DNA of 64,000 nt from Pancytospora philotis (Eukaryota > Microsporidia): assembly GCA_023647555.1 (NCBI GenBank), contig JALRLY010000269.1:1-64000 (forward strand), given 5' to 3'. A program made the position numbers and the translations under genes. A model generated the notes under the pieces. That model worked only from the letters and a program-made list of their open reading frames with translations. It was not told where the DNA came from and searched no databases. This document shows positions 36,364-44,698 of this stretch, one piece after another. Positions within the stretch are counted from its first letter, which is position 1. The number at the start of each line of letters is the position of its first letter.

Positions 36364-38664
36364 CTAAATATCCCTGAAATAGACGGAGTGCAGGCTGTCC
36401 TTGTCTTTGAATCCCTTGAGCAGCACCTCGCCCTCGTTCACGAGACTCACGAGCGGGTGGGAAATGTTCATACTACCAGACACAAAAATGCCGAGGCCGA
36501 GATCGGCGATGCGCACGAGCTTGTTCAGCGTGGGGCCGCGGAAAGACACCAGCCCATTCTCAGCCGTGATGAACGTCGTGTCCTGCGCAATCCCGATGCT
36601 CACGCCAACGCCTAGGCAGCGCAGCATCGCCTGCACACGCAGCGACCACAGCACCGAGGAGTTCACGCTGCTGAACCCGATGATGCAGAAGAGGTGGTTG
36701 CGCTCTATAAAATCGCCAGCAAATACCAGGACCAGGAACTCCAAAACCGCCATGATGTTGCCGACCTCGGTCTCAATGACCGGATTGCTGCGCCCCCTGT
36801 GGTGCAGCTTCAGATACAGCATGATGGGGAAGTGGTCTGTATTGGGCGAGAAGCGCAGACCATCGCGGTAGAAGCCCGTGCCAAAGTCCATATTGGCGAA
36901 ACCCAGCCCATCGCTCAGCGCAGGCTTTGGGAGCAGCGCATGCTCGGCAAGAACAGTGCTGTACGGCCGCGAAGAGCAGCGCCGATCGACGGTCTCGTCC
37001 ATCCGCAACCCCCAGACACTGCGGCTCAGAAGCTCCCTGGTGTTGGAGATGGCGAGCTGCAGACTCAGGGGACAGCGCAGCCCCGCATAGTCGAGCAAGC
37101 CCGGGGCATCGATGCGTATCGTGTCGACCTTGTGGCAGCGGCCCAGCATGTCCGCGCTGAACGGGCAAAAAACGGGGATCACATGCCACATGCCTGCGTT
37201 GTTGAAGACCACTGTGTCTCTCTCGTTGTCCAGTTTGTAGATCCCCGCGAAAGTCGAGTAGATCGCTGCCAGGCTGCTTACTCTGATCATTACTACAGTC
37301 TCGGTAACGAGGACGAAGAGGCAGCTGTCAGCCTGCTTTATTTCCCGCAGCCTTTCAATGATGGCCTCTGCAGTGTCGTTGAACCAGTCCAGCTCCCGAG
37401 TGCGCGCATTCGAAGCATTGATGTCGGCAGCCAGATCTGCGGCCAGACACGTGCCAGCCGCGTTCTGGTGGATCAGGACCAGTTTGACTGCCCGTCCGTT
37501 GAGCGCGAAGCTTGCTGTGTACTTCGTTATGAATCTGTGCCTGGTTTTACAACAATGAGGCTGGTTCCTAAGCGCGGCCGAGATAGGCGGCCACTCTGCA
37601 TGGTTGGCAATTTTGGCAGCGATCGGGTTGTACGTGAGACTGACCGACTTTAAACGGCTGAATTTTTCGGACCGGAAAAACTCGAAGTTGTTCACGCTGA
37701 GGCAGGCAGACTCAAGGGCGGGCGCGCGGATGTGCGTTAGAAAGTTGCCGGAGAGGTCAGCGTGCAGCAGCGCGCCCATAGCCGGGATGCGTGTGAAAAA
37801 GTTATTCCTGGCCCGCAGATGCGTGATACCCGTAAGCCGCGGCGGAAACCTACGCAGACCGCAGCTGTTGATGCTCAGCGCAGTGAGCCGGCAGCAATCA
37901 CCAAAGGATATTCCCTTTGTCCCGTCCGCTACTATTCTGCGTGCAGGACAGCTCACCGGGTGCGACACCTGCGTATTGGCAATCAAGAGCACATCTGCGC
38001 GCGCATCAACAGCACAGAGAGGGTTGTCAGAGAGATTGAGATGGCGATAGTGGTGGGCCGAGCGGAATATCCTGATTTGGTTGCGAGCGAGGACCAGCGC
38101 GCTGGCCCGGACGATGCAGCCGCCGAGCCTATTCCCGGACAAATTGCAGTAGTCGTACCGCTGTGCGCCGAAGAAGGCACTGCGCAATCCGGTGTTGGTT
38201 ATACGAATGTATCGGAGGCAATGCTGGCCCGATAGGTCGATGCTACGGAGAAAGACGTCCTGCACGGTCAGCTTTGTGAGGCGGCGCGGATCGAAGCCGT
38301 GCAGATGCAGCGCAGGATCTACGCGCGGCACGGCAACCAGTTTGTAACGCGACAAAGGGCGCAGAGCTAGACCACGGAATACGAACAGACGGTATAGCGG
38401 GGTCTCATCATCGCGCAGCATTCTGGCAGCGCTGGAGCTGCTCTGGAGCAGCAGCTCGCAAGGCTGGCCCAGCATTTTTTTGATCTCGGCCACGGTCGTT
38501 CTGAACGTTCCTTTGACGAGCGCCTCGGTCCCGCAGAGGGCGACAGGGACGGTGCACTCGGTCAGCTCGTTCGCTGCGTACCGCCTGGCGACAGAAGTCG
38601 TGCACACGAACCCGTTGAGTCTGTTGACCATCCTGGTCTCGCGCACCAGCACTCTCGACAGCAT
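36364..38664 (-). CDS. Degenerate fungal-type adenylyl cyclase (Cyr1-like): RA-LRR-PP2C-cyclase
   Basis: A 766-residue protein whose order of parts matches fungal Cyr1. Residues about 35-105 look like a Ras-association ubiquitin fold; about 120-340 carry leucine-rich repeats with LxxLxLxxNxL spacing; about 370-600 fit a decayed PP2C domain; about 608-766 fit a class III cyclase with VSIGIA and FRGPTLNKLVRIAD (family: VRIGIHxG and FGPxVNxAxR). The metal-binding aspartates are not where expected: the FTDI strand is replaced by MLYLKLHH and the GDxFM strand by NHLFCIIGF. Yeast Cyr1 is over 2,000 residues. It is therefore probably a catalytically dead scaffold. The start ATG follows CGACCCC. Confidence 0.66.
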   Translation of the reverse strand: MLSRVLVRETRMVNRLNGFVCTTSVARRYAANELTECTVPVALCGTEALVKGTFRTTVAEIKKMLGQPCELLLQSSSSAARMLRDDETPLYRLFVFRGLALRPLSRYKLVAVPRVDPALHLHGFDPRRLTKLTVQDVFLRSIDLSGQHCLRYIRITNTGLRSAFFGAQRYDYCNLSGNRLGGCIVRASALVLARNQIRIFRSAHHYRHLNLSDNPLCAVDARADVLLIANTQVSHPVSCPARRIVADGTKGISFGDCCRLTALSINSCGLRRFPPRLTGITHLRARNNFFTRIPAMGALLHADLSGNFLTHIRAPALESACLSVNNFEFFRSEKFSRLKSVSLTYNPIAAKIANHAEWPPISAALRNQPHCCKTRHRFITKYTASFALNGRAVKLVLIHQNAAGTCLAADLAADINASNARTRELDWFNDTAEAIIERLREIKQADSCLFVLVTETVVMIRVSSLAAIYSTFAGIYKLDNERDTVVFNNAGMWHVIPVFCPFSADMLGRCHKVDTIRIDAPGLLDYAGLRCPLSLQLAISNTRELLSRSVWGLRMDETVDRRCSSRPYSTVLAEHALLPKPALSDGLGFANMDFGTGFYRDGLRFSPNTDHFPIMLYLKLHHRGRSNPVIETEVGNIMAVLEFLVLVFAGDFIERNHLFCIIGFSSVNSSVLWSLRVQAMLRCLGVGVSIGIAQDTTFITAENGLVSFRGPTLNKLVRIADLGLGIFVSGSMNISHPLVSLVNEGEVLLKGFKDKDSLHSVYFRDI

Positions 38665-39087
38665 GGGGTCGGGGCAAAAGCTGCTGAAGCCGCTTGAGTA
38701 GGATGCGCTGTTTTCTGGCGTTTACAGCTCCAGAGTAAAAGTACACCGGCGCCGAGGGATTATCCGCTCGAATGACGCGCAGCACGCAGAAGCTGGTTTT
38801 GCTATACAATATTTTTCCGGCGATGCTTGCTCTAGTGTGTACAACACCCGCGCGGAGATCTTTTACTGATGTGGATAATCTGCAAGAATTTGTGAATCAC
38901 CCAATTCTATGGCTTATTGCCCTTCCCAAACACAGATGCACTGTTTCAGTATTTTTGCCTGCGCAGCTTCCACTTCCTATACAATATGCTAGAATTAGCC
39001 TCAGAAATCACGTATTCTTCACCGCTGCTTGGCCTCCGCTTGATCCAATTGCGCCGCGGTTTGCCCCTTTGCATTTTGGTCACCGAT
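38665..39087. other. Intergenic region with two overlapping short frames
   Basis: About 420 bp upstream of family A copy 1. Two plus-strand frames (38772-39089 and 38917-39105) overlap; the second has a hydrophobic, Leu-rich reading (LRSFHFLYNMLELA) that looks less random than usual. Neither has a recognised relative; a decayed gene is possible. Confidence 0.35.
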
Positions 39088-39111
39088 AAATTTTTAACGA
39101 CCTGATTACCC
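39088..39111 (+). promoter_or_regulatory. Start signal of secreted family A copy 1
   Basis: AAATTTTT at 39088-39095 is followed by AACGACCTGATTACCC and ATG. The other family A gene has the same block at the same 24-nt distance. Confidence 0.6.
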
Positions 39112-40194
39112 ATGCCGCAGCTCGTAACTATACTGCACTTTGTTCGCATACTTAGCGGGGCTGCTGTGGGGCCGATCCCCACAGAGAGCTTCACGGCTCT
39201 TGATCAGACCCTCGCGGAAAATTATATTGCTCATGTGCGGCAGTTCTTCGACCCCGATGTGTCCGCCATTGACTCGCTGCACCGCCCCGAGCCCAGAGGC
39301 GAGGATATTCCTCACGAGGATACCCAGCCAGATACATCCGCCTGCATACTTAGATCAAGCGCAGAGATGTATTGGGTTGGGCATGCTATCAGCGTCGGTT
39401 GGTTGCAATGCTATGCAAAGAGATTGGCTGATTATATTTCAGAGTTCCAGAATGCATTGCACACCATCAACGGCCTCAACTATGAGGGCGACACCAGCCA
39501 AGATACTAACGATGCCCAGATTGGTAATAGCGCTTCGCTCAACTTGGCCAGCCCAGATCCAAGCCTGCGGTATGGCGCTAAGCTCAGGGCTCTGTGCGAT
39601 GATCTCCGCCGCCGCCTCATCGTAGATATCCCCGTTGTACTTCATCATTTCGCCAGCATCACCATTGAGGCGTTGCAGCTTTATAACGTAGACCTACCCG
39701 ATTTTACTCTGGAAGGTATCGTTAAAGAGGGGGTTGAGTTTGTGCGAACATATCGTGCTCGCTCACCGAAACAAAGGCATATAATCTTTGCTCGCTACGT
39801 AAAGGCTGCCATTCAGAAGGCTTCTATGATAGTTACTAGATGCATTAGTTTGGCGGAAAGGCATAGAAAACTTGTCCTTGCGGATCCGGTATTCAAGCCC
39901 AATCGAGTGTACATGAGTTGCAACTCATTTACTCAACTAATGCAGTTTTTGGAGACGTACATGGGTGCGTTTTTTCTCGTGCAAGTTGAACTTTTTGAGT
40001 TAATTAGTCAAGATATTCATTATGATGACAAGGTATATAGGACGATGTGCGCCATGACTCTCAACAATCCTTTGGAGGAGAGCGGCTGCGCGGAAGAATT
40101 AGGGGCTGGTACTTTCAGTATGAGAAGAATACAGCAAACACAGACTCTGCTTACGAATATTCAGGATAAGCTTCGCACGTATTTGAGCCATTGA
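39112..40194 (+). CDS. Predicted secreted protein, family A copy 1
   Basis: A 360-residue protein, MPQLVTILHFVRILSGAAVG at the start being a weak signal peptide. Paralogue of the gene at 44699: shared blocks are FIAHxRQFFDP near residue 40, LRALCDDLR near 160, SFTQLMQFLETYMGA and LVQVELFELISQ near 285, and QTxTLLTNIxxKLR at the end. The body is helical, with no membrane anchor and no known domain. Codon use is less GC-biased than in the housekeeping genes. A 4-kb retrotransposon now separates it from its sister. Expanded lineage-specific secreted families of this kind in microsporidia are usually thought to act on the host; that is inference here. Confidence 0.75.
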   Translation: MPQLVTILHFVRILSGAAVGPIPTESFTALDQTLAENYIAHVRQFFDPDVSAIDSLHRPEPRGEDIPHEDTQPDTSACILRSSAEMYWVGHAISVGWLQCYAKRLADYISEFQNALHTINGLNYEGDTSQDTNDAQIGNSASLNLASPDPSLRYGAKLRALCDDLRRRLIVDIPVVLHHFASITIEALQLYNVDLPDFTLEGIVKEGVEFVRTYRARSPKQRHIIFARYVKAAIQKASMIVTRCISLAERHRKLVLADPVFKPNRVYMSCNSFTQLMQFLETYMGAFFLVQVELFELISQDIHYDDKVYRTMCAMTLNNPLEESGCAEELGAGTFSMRRIQQTQTLLTNIQDKLRTYLSH

Positions 40195-40323
40195 TACTTT
40201 TAGGATCAATAAAGTTCTCAAACTAGGTAAATTTATTGAAGGTTAGTATGTTGTCAAGTTCTAAACAATGATCCCGTCAGCCAAACGCGTCTTGCTCGCT
40301 TCCGCTCCGCCCCTCTCTGCCGC

Positions 40324-40479
40324 CTACGCCGGTTGTCCTTCGGACCAGTACCCGCGTCGGTATTCGAAAGAGATGCGCTCGAGCGTCTTCTTGAGCACGA
40401 TCGTCTGGATGTAGGCCTCTACAGAATCGGAAAGTCCGATCTCTGTAGAGTGTTGTTCGTAGAATCGTAACAAATCCAT
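40324..40479 (-). CDS. Possible 51-residue protein
   Basis: An ATG-led frame of 51 residues: MDLLRFYEQHSTEIGLSDSV, then EAYIQTIVLKKTLERISFEY, then RRGYWSEGQPA. It reads as one amphipathic helical protein with good GC third positions and no low complexity, unlike most chance frames of this size. No AAATTTT block precedes it; the ATG follows GACACGGG. I do not recognise it. It might be a small conserved subunit or a leftover of an older insertion. Confidence 0.35.
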   Translation of the reverse strand: MDLLRFYEQHSTEIGLSDSVEAYIQTIVLKKTLERISFEYRRGYWSEGQPA

Positions 40480-40570
40480 CCCGTGTCACAAAGTGAGGAA
40501 TGGTCTTTATCTTGCAGTGTCATTCGCTGGTGGGCCTATTTGCAAGCATGCGGTACTACCTCGTCTTATC

Positions 40571-40656
40571 GGTCTCAGCGGTGGTCAGGCAGTCCTGACT
40601 CGCAATCAAGGCGCCGCTGGGGATAGTCTCGGGGAACTACCGCAGATACTTGCGGG
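40571..40656 (+). other. Hairpin-rich intergenic segment, possible structured RNA
   Basis: CAGCGG at 40576-40581 pairs with CCGCTG at 40614-40619 and encloses a hairpin GTCAGG (40584-40589)/CCTGAC (40594-40599) with a four-base loop. Directly after it, CCGCA (40640-40644) pairs with TGCGG (40651-40655) over a six-base loop. I cannot match it to SRP, RNase P/MRP, a spliceosomal RNA or 5S. It ends three bases before the retrotransposon target site. Confidence 0.3.
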
Positions 40657-40658
40657 TT

Positions 40659-40663
40659 GAAAT
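40659..40663 (+). repeat. Target-site duplication (left), GAAAT
   Basis: GAAAT directly abuts the left LTR and is repeated directly after the right LTR; a 5-bp duplication is normal for Ty3/gypsy integrases. Confidence 0.9.
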
Positions 40664-40759
40664 TGTCAAAGTTAGATTTATTGTTACTATCTACTGACGT
40701 CAGTTCGGTTGGCGGATACATAGGGGTAAAAGTTTTACGGACTTAAGAAGAGGACGACA
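40664..40759 (-). repeat. 3' LTR (96 bp)
   Basis: On the element's strand it reads TGTCGTCC...TTTGACA. It is identical at all 96 positions to the copy at 44435-44530. It also supplies the stop codon of the gag-pol frame. Confidence 0.93.
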
Positions 40760-43700
40760 CTCCCCCTCCCTTCGAAAGATCCAACTTTATATGGTGCTTA
40801 TTAATTCTATATTTACCCCTATTACTTTCTACGATGAAAGCATCCGGCAGGACTACATCCACTACAGTGAATCCTGGTAGCCAGCTGTTGGCAAGTTTCT
40901 TTCCGAGTTGCTCTTTGAAGATCAATACTCTGTCGCCGATTTTAATATCAGAACACCAGGGTGTTTTCCCTTTTTGGATATCACTTGCTCGGTAGTGTGG
41001 ACTGAATCTTGAGATGCTGTCAGTTATGCAACGAAGATCCACTTGCACATCGATCTTTTGGTGTACCTTATCTACTTTCATATTCGGAAGGATTCCAAAT
41101 TTCAAGATCGATGGGCATGTTTGGATTGCCCGGTGATAAGAAAAATTAACACCTTGCACTGCTGCAGCGACGTATAGGTCCCACGGTTTCTTACCGTAAT
41201 CACAAAGCTTTTTAAGCTTGTTAAAGAGTGTTTGATTCACTCTCTCTACAGCCCCTACGGTTTCGTGATGGCCTGGTGAACTGAAGGCATGCTCGATACC
41301 GTACTCGCTAAGTAGGCTTTTAAGCTCTAAATTATTGAACTCTAACCCATTATCAGTTAAAATCCTCTGAGGTGCCCCGTGTTTCTCAATGATGTGCTTC
41401 TTGACAAAAGCACAGATGTTGTACTTATCCTTCGCTTTAATGGGTACTGCTTCTACCCACTTGGTGTAGTGGTCGATTGCTACCAGCAAGAATCGATTTC
41501 CACGTTTAGTTGCATCGAGATAACCAACAACATCTATTTCCCACAGGTTATTAGGAGCGTCGGATACAATAGCTCGGTTCCCGCGGCGCTTGTTTTCATA
41601 CCCACTACGGAGGCAAATCATGCACTTATTAACATGCTCTTCAATATCTCGATACATTGAGGCCCATTTGTACTTTTGCTTAATCAGAAACTTCATCGCG
41701 TTCGCGCTACCATGGCCTAACGCTAAGTGGTAATCGTTGAGGATATCCTTGCGTTGTGCTACAGTGAGCAATGGTGTTTCGGTGTTCACTTGAATGTTAC
41801 CTACGTACCTGCTCATAGAGTCTGCGGGGTTGAGTTCGCCTTTAACATGCTCAATATCGTACTCATAATCCTGTAGCATTAAGGCGTAGCGGAGTTGTCT
41901 GCTCGTTGGGGATTTACAGTCCTGTAAGAATATGAGCGCTCTATGATCGGTTCGAAGTTTAAAGCTTCGTCCCAGTAGGTAATGACGGAAGTGTTCCAGC
42001 GATTTGACGATGCCGAGGAGTTCTAGATCAGTAGTTGAGTAGTTTTTTTGAGCCTTATCGAGCGCCCTACTGAAAGTATGAATAATACGTTCCTTGCCGT
42101 TATCGTCTGCCTGTGCTAGCACTGCGCCTATTGCTGTATGTGACGCATCAGTGATAACAATGAACTTCTTCGTGAAATCTGGGAGTGCTAATGAGGTACT
42201 TTCGCTAATAGCACCCTTGAGCTTGCTGAAACTCATTGCCTCATTTGGTCCCCATACAACCACCTTCGTACTTTTTTTCTGCTCTCCTTTTATCATGTTA
42301 TAGAGTGGGAGCGTGAGCTCAGTGAACTTCGGAATGAACTCACGATTATAATTCACCAAGCCGAGGAATGATCTGAGCTCCGATATATTGTCTGGCCGTT
42401 TGTATTCTTTGAGTGCCTTGATCTTATCAGGATCTGGTTTCACAATGCCGGCGCCAACAACAAATCCTAGTAGTTTAACCTCTGACTTCATAAAATTGCA
42501 TTTCTTCCTATTGAGTGCCATGTTAATGCCTTTGAGGCGGGAAAATACTACTTCTAAGTGTTTGATGTGTTCTTCAGCTGATTTGGAGAAGACAATGATA
42601 TCATCGAAATATGGCAGCACAAACGCCCTGTCTTTTTGGAATGCTCTATTCATAATTCTTTGGAATGTTGCAGGGGCATTGCAAAGCCCAAAGGGCATCC
42701 TGTTGAACTCGTATAGGCCGCCTTTCCAAGAGAAAGCGGTTTTGCTTCGGTCATCCGGGTTGATCTCAACCTGGTGATATCCGGACGTAGCATCGAGGGT
42801 GGAGAAAATGCGTGCCCCGCCCAGTGAATCAATAATCTCATCAATTCTTGGAATCGGATATTGGTCCCGGATGGTGATCTTATTCAACGGACGATAATCC
42901 ACGCACAGACGTAAACTTCCATCTTTTTTCTCAACGGGAACGATTCTTGATGACCAAGCACTTGTAGATTCTGAGATTATTCCAAGTTTTAGTAATTTTT
43001 GGATCTCTTGTTCAAGTGCCTCTTCGTATGCTATCGGTATACGCGAGTTGCCTGAGAAAAGTGGGCGGGCATTCCCTACGTCTATTGAGTGTGATCCGAG
43101 AGTGCACTTAATGTTCTGGTTAATCTCAGTTTGGAAGAGTTGTGCTTTTTGTTCAAGGAGGGCTTTCAGTAATAATCGGGCATCAAGCTGGTTAATAGCT
43201 ATGCCTTCTACTGGGGTGTTTGTTTGGCAAAAGGTTTTTTTTNNNNNNNNNNNNNNNNNNNNNNNNNNNNNNNNNNNNNNNNNNNNNNNNNNTTTTTTTT
43301 GCAGCAGCTCAGGGTGTTCAACAATTGCGTCTGCTCCAATAATGATGCGATCGGGCTTGTGTTTTGTGACTAAGCCCTTAATATTATACGTTTTCTCATC
43401 GATCTCTATTGGTATGCTGTTTGCCATGCCCACAATTTCAAGTTGTTGTCCACATGCTGAGCTGGCTTTGACGGCCGTTTTACGGATTTTGAGATCCGGT
43501 TCATGGGACAGGAATTTTTCGCAGATGACGGATGTGTCGGCTCCAGTGTCGATCAGGACCGGAACTCGCTGGCCGTTGATTGAGCCATCCCGCTTGAACG
43601 GGTTTACACGACAGTCGCTACTTGAATAGCGCTGCTCACTAACTGTATAAATCGTAGAGTTTTTATTCATGCCGTTTTCCTCTGTTAAATGCGTGTCCAC

Positions 43701-44492
43701 TAGTATCTGGTTAGCAGATACTGTGCGGGGAGTGAACGGTATACCCAATTGTTTCAGCTTACTTATAACCCAGCATTCACTCTCGGCGTGTCCGGGTCCG
43801 TGAAGGCGACACTGTTTTGCAGTACTCCTTTCAGCTGATTTCTTGGGCTTAAAGCTCCTATTCCCCATTCCCACAGCATTAACCTCTAGCTGATTTAAGT
43901 CAAACTCGGCTCTATTGAGAGCTTCAGATGTCTGGGGAAGTGATGGGAGGATGTCACTCGCGATAGTCTTGATGAACTCCTGCCAGCCCTTTGTTGCACG
44001 GACCATTTGACGAATACTTGGCCCGAATTGAGCAGGCATCCTACGCCCAGTGAGGTACTTTAAGGCATCCCCGCTGACATATCCTGCTTGGGCTAGACTG
44101 TTAAGATCTTTCATCAGTGTTAATAGCTCGCTCTGTGATGTAATTTCACTAGGTGCCATGACACGCTCCAGTGCCTTCTCGATCACTAGTTGACCAGAAA
44201 AACGTATGATAAATGATGACGTGAGTTCAGCTGCTGTCATATCTGGATTGCTGGCTACCATATCGGCGGCCCATTGCAAGGCGATGTCCTGTAGACAGCA
44301 GACAAAAATTTTCACGCGACGTTCTGGAGCGACGTCGTTAGCGTCGGCCCGTAACGTGAATGTCTGAAGCCATGCATTGGCGTCCTCATCGGGCAGACCC
44401 CGAAACGGCTTTACGATCTTTATCATCATCGCCATGTCAAAGTTAGATTTATTGTTACTATCTACTGACGTCAGTTCGGTTGGCGGATACAT
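40743..44492 (-). CDS. Gag-Pol polyprotein of Ty3/gypsy element
   Basis: A single frame of up to 1,249 residues. Gag-like capsid covers about 20-210 with a CxxHGxxHxxxxC knuckle at 228-240; protease has DTGA at 315-318; RT has a YFDD box near 628; RNase H has TDASHTAIGA near 777; integrase has an HHCC finger near 900-935, then D,D,E with TDNGLEF near 1045. No chromodomain follows. The frame opens at an ATG inside the 5' LTR (44492); a second in-frame ATG at 44435 uses the last LTR base as its A and may be the true start if transcripts begin within the LTR. The gap at 43243-43292 is placed in frame but its real length is unknown. Confidence 0.93.
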   Translation of the reverse strand: MYPPTELTSVDSNNKSNFDMAMMIKIVKPFRGLPDEDANAWLQTFTLRADANDVAPERRVKIFVCCLQDIALQWAADMVASNPDMTAAELTSSFIIRFSGQLVIEKALERVMAPSEITSQSELLTLMKDLNSLAQAGYVSGDALKYLTGRRMPAQFGPSIRQMVRATKGWQEFIKTIASDILPSLPQTSEALNRAEFDLNQLEVNAVGMGNRSFKPKKSAERSTAKQCRLHGPGHAESECWVISKLKQLGIPFTPRTVSANQILVDTHLTEENGMNKNSTIYTVSEQRYSSSDCRVNPFKRDGSINGQRVPVLIDTGADTSVICEKFLSHEPDLKIRKTAVKASSACGQQLEIVGMANSIPIEIDEKTYNIKGLVTKHKPDRIIIGADAIVEHPELLQKKXXXXXXXXXXXXXXXXXKKTFCQTNTPVEGIAINQLDARLLLKALLEQKAQLFQTEINQNIKCTLGSHSIDVGNARPLFSGNSRIPIAYEEALEQEIQKLLKLGIISESTSAWSSRIVPVEKKDGSLRLCVDYRPLNKITIRDQYPIPRIDEIIDSLGGARIFSTLDATSGYHQVEINPDDRSKTAFSWKGGLYEFNRMPFGLCNAPATFQRIMNRAFQKDRAFVLPYFDDIIVFSKSAEEHIKHLEVVFSRLKGINMALNRKKCNFMKSEVKLLGFVVGAGIVKPDPDKIKALKEYKRPDNISELRSFLGLVNYNREFIPKFTELTLPLYNMIKGEQKKSTKVVVWGPNEAMSFSKLKGAISESTSLALPDFTKKFIVITDASHTAIGAVLAQADDNGKERIIHTFSRALDKAQKNYSTTDLELLGIVKSLEHFRHYLLGRSFKLRTDHRALIFLQDCKSPTSRQLRYALMLQDYEYDIEHVKGELNPADSMSRYVGNIQVNTETPLLTVAQRKDILNDYHLALGHGSANAMKFLIKQKYKWASMYRDIEEHVNKCMICLRSGYENKRRGNRAIVSDAPNNLWEIDVVGYLDATKRGNRFLLVAIDHYTKWVEAVPIKAKDKYNICAFVKKHIIEKHGAPQRILTDNGLEFNNLELKSLLSEYGIEHAFSSPGHHETVGAVERVNQTLFNKLKKLCDYGKKPWDLYVAAAVQGVNFSYHRAIQTCPSILKFGILPNMKVDKVHQKIDVQVDLRCITDSISRFSPHYRASDIQKGKTPWCSDIKIGDRVLIFKEQLGKKLANSWLPGFTVVDVVLPDAFIVESNRGKYRINKHHIKLDLSKGGGVSSSS
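40760..40773 (-). other. Polypurine tract
   Basis: On the element's strand GAAGGGAGGGGGAG ends exactly at the first base of the 3' LTR. This is where plus-strand DNA synthesis is primed and it confirms that the LTR really begins there. Confidence 0.85.
43243..43292. other. Assembly gap (50 N) flanked by T runs
   Basis: Fifty Ns are bounded by at least eight Ts on each side (A runs on the coding strand), inside gag-pol between protease and RT. The round length indicates a placeholder, most likely over a long homopolymer. Confidence 0.95.
44421..44434 (-). other. Possible primer binding site
   Basis: On the element's strand TGGCGATGATG begins one base after the 5' LTR's terminal sequence GAC-A; TGG next to an LTR is the usual complement of a tRNA CCA end. 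The priming tRNA cannot be identified and the site overlaps the gag start. Confidence 0.4.
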
Positions 44493-44530
44493 AGGGGTAA
44501 AAGTTTTACGGACTTAAGAAGAGGACGACA
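44435..44530 (-). repeat. 5' LTR (96 bp)
   Basis: Identical to the copy at 40664-40759. It contains an in-frame ATG for gag-pol and its final base is the A of a second ATG. Confidence 0.93.
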
Positions 44531-44535
44531 GAAAT
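44531..44535 (+). repeat. Target-site duplication (right), GAAAT
   Basis: Second copy of the 5-bp duplication, directly after the right LTR. Confidence 0.9.
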
Positions 44536-44674
44536 ATTTCAGATACAATGCAACCACTGTTCATCTTACCCATAGAAAATTGGCTGCGATGCGCACTCAT
44601 TCCCGCACCACTTTTATTCTGTTCATACTGGTCGTGCCGTAGTCAGCCACGTTTTCAACTGTTTTGCACCCGAT

Positions 44675-44698
44675 AAATTTTTAGCGACCTGCAAACCC
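44675..44698 (+). promoter_or_regulatory. Start signal of secreted family A copy 2
   Basis: CCGATAAATTTTTAGCGACCTGCAAACCC precedes the ATG here and differs at only a few positions from the same block before copy 1. Confidence 0.6.

Larger units (their letters stand above)
40664..44530 (-). mobile_element. Complete Ty3/gypsy LTR retrotransposon
   Basis: A 3,867-bp element read on the minus strand. It has identical 96-bp LTRs with TG...CA ends, a 5-bp GAAAT target duplication, a purine tract directly before its 3' LTR and one gag-pol frame with all expected domains in Ty3/gypsy order (protease, RT, RNase H, integrase). Identical LTRs imply a recent insertion. A 50-N assembly gap sits between protease and RT. 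It lies between the two family A genes. GC content is clearly lower than in the flanking housekeeping genes. Confidence 0.95.

Noticed and set aside
40571..40656. SRP, RNase P or spliceosomal RNA identity for the hairpin-rich segment
   Set aside because: None of the invariant sequence elements of those RNAs are present.
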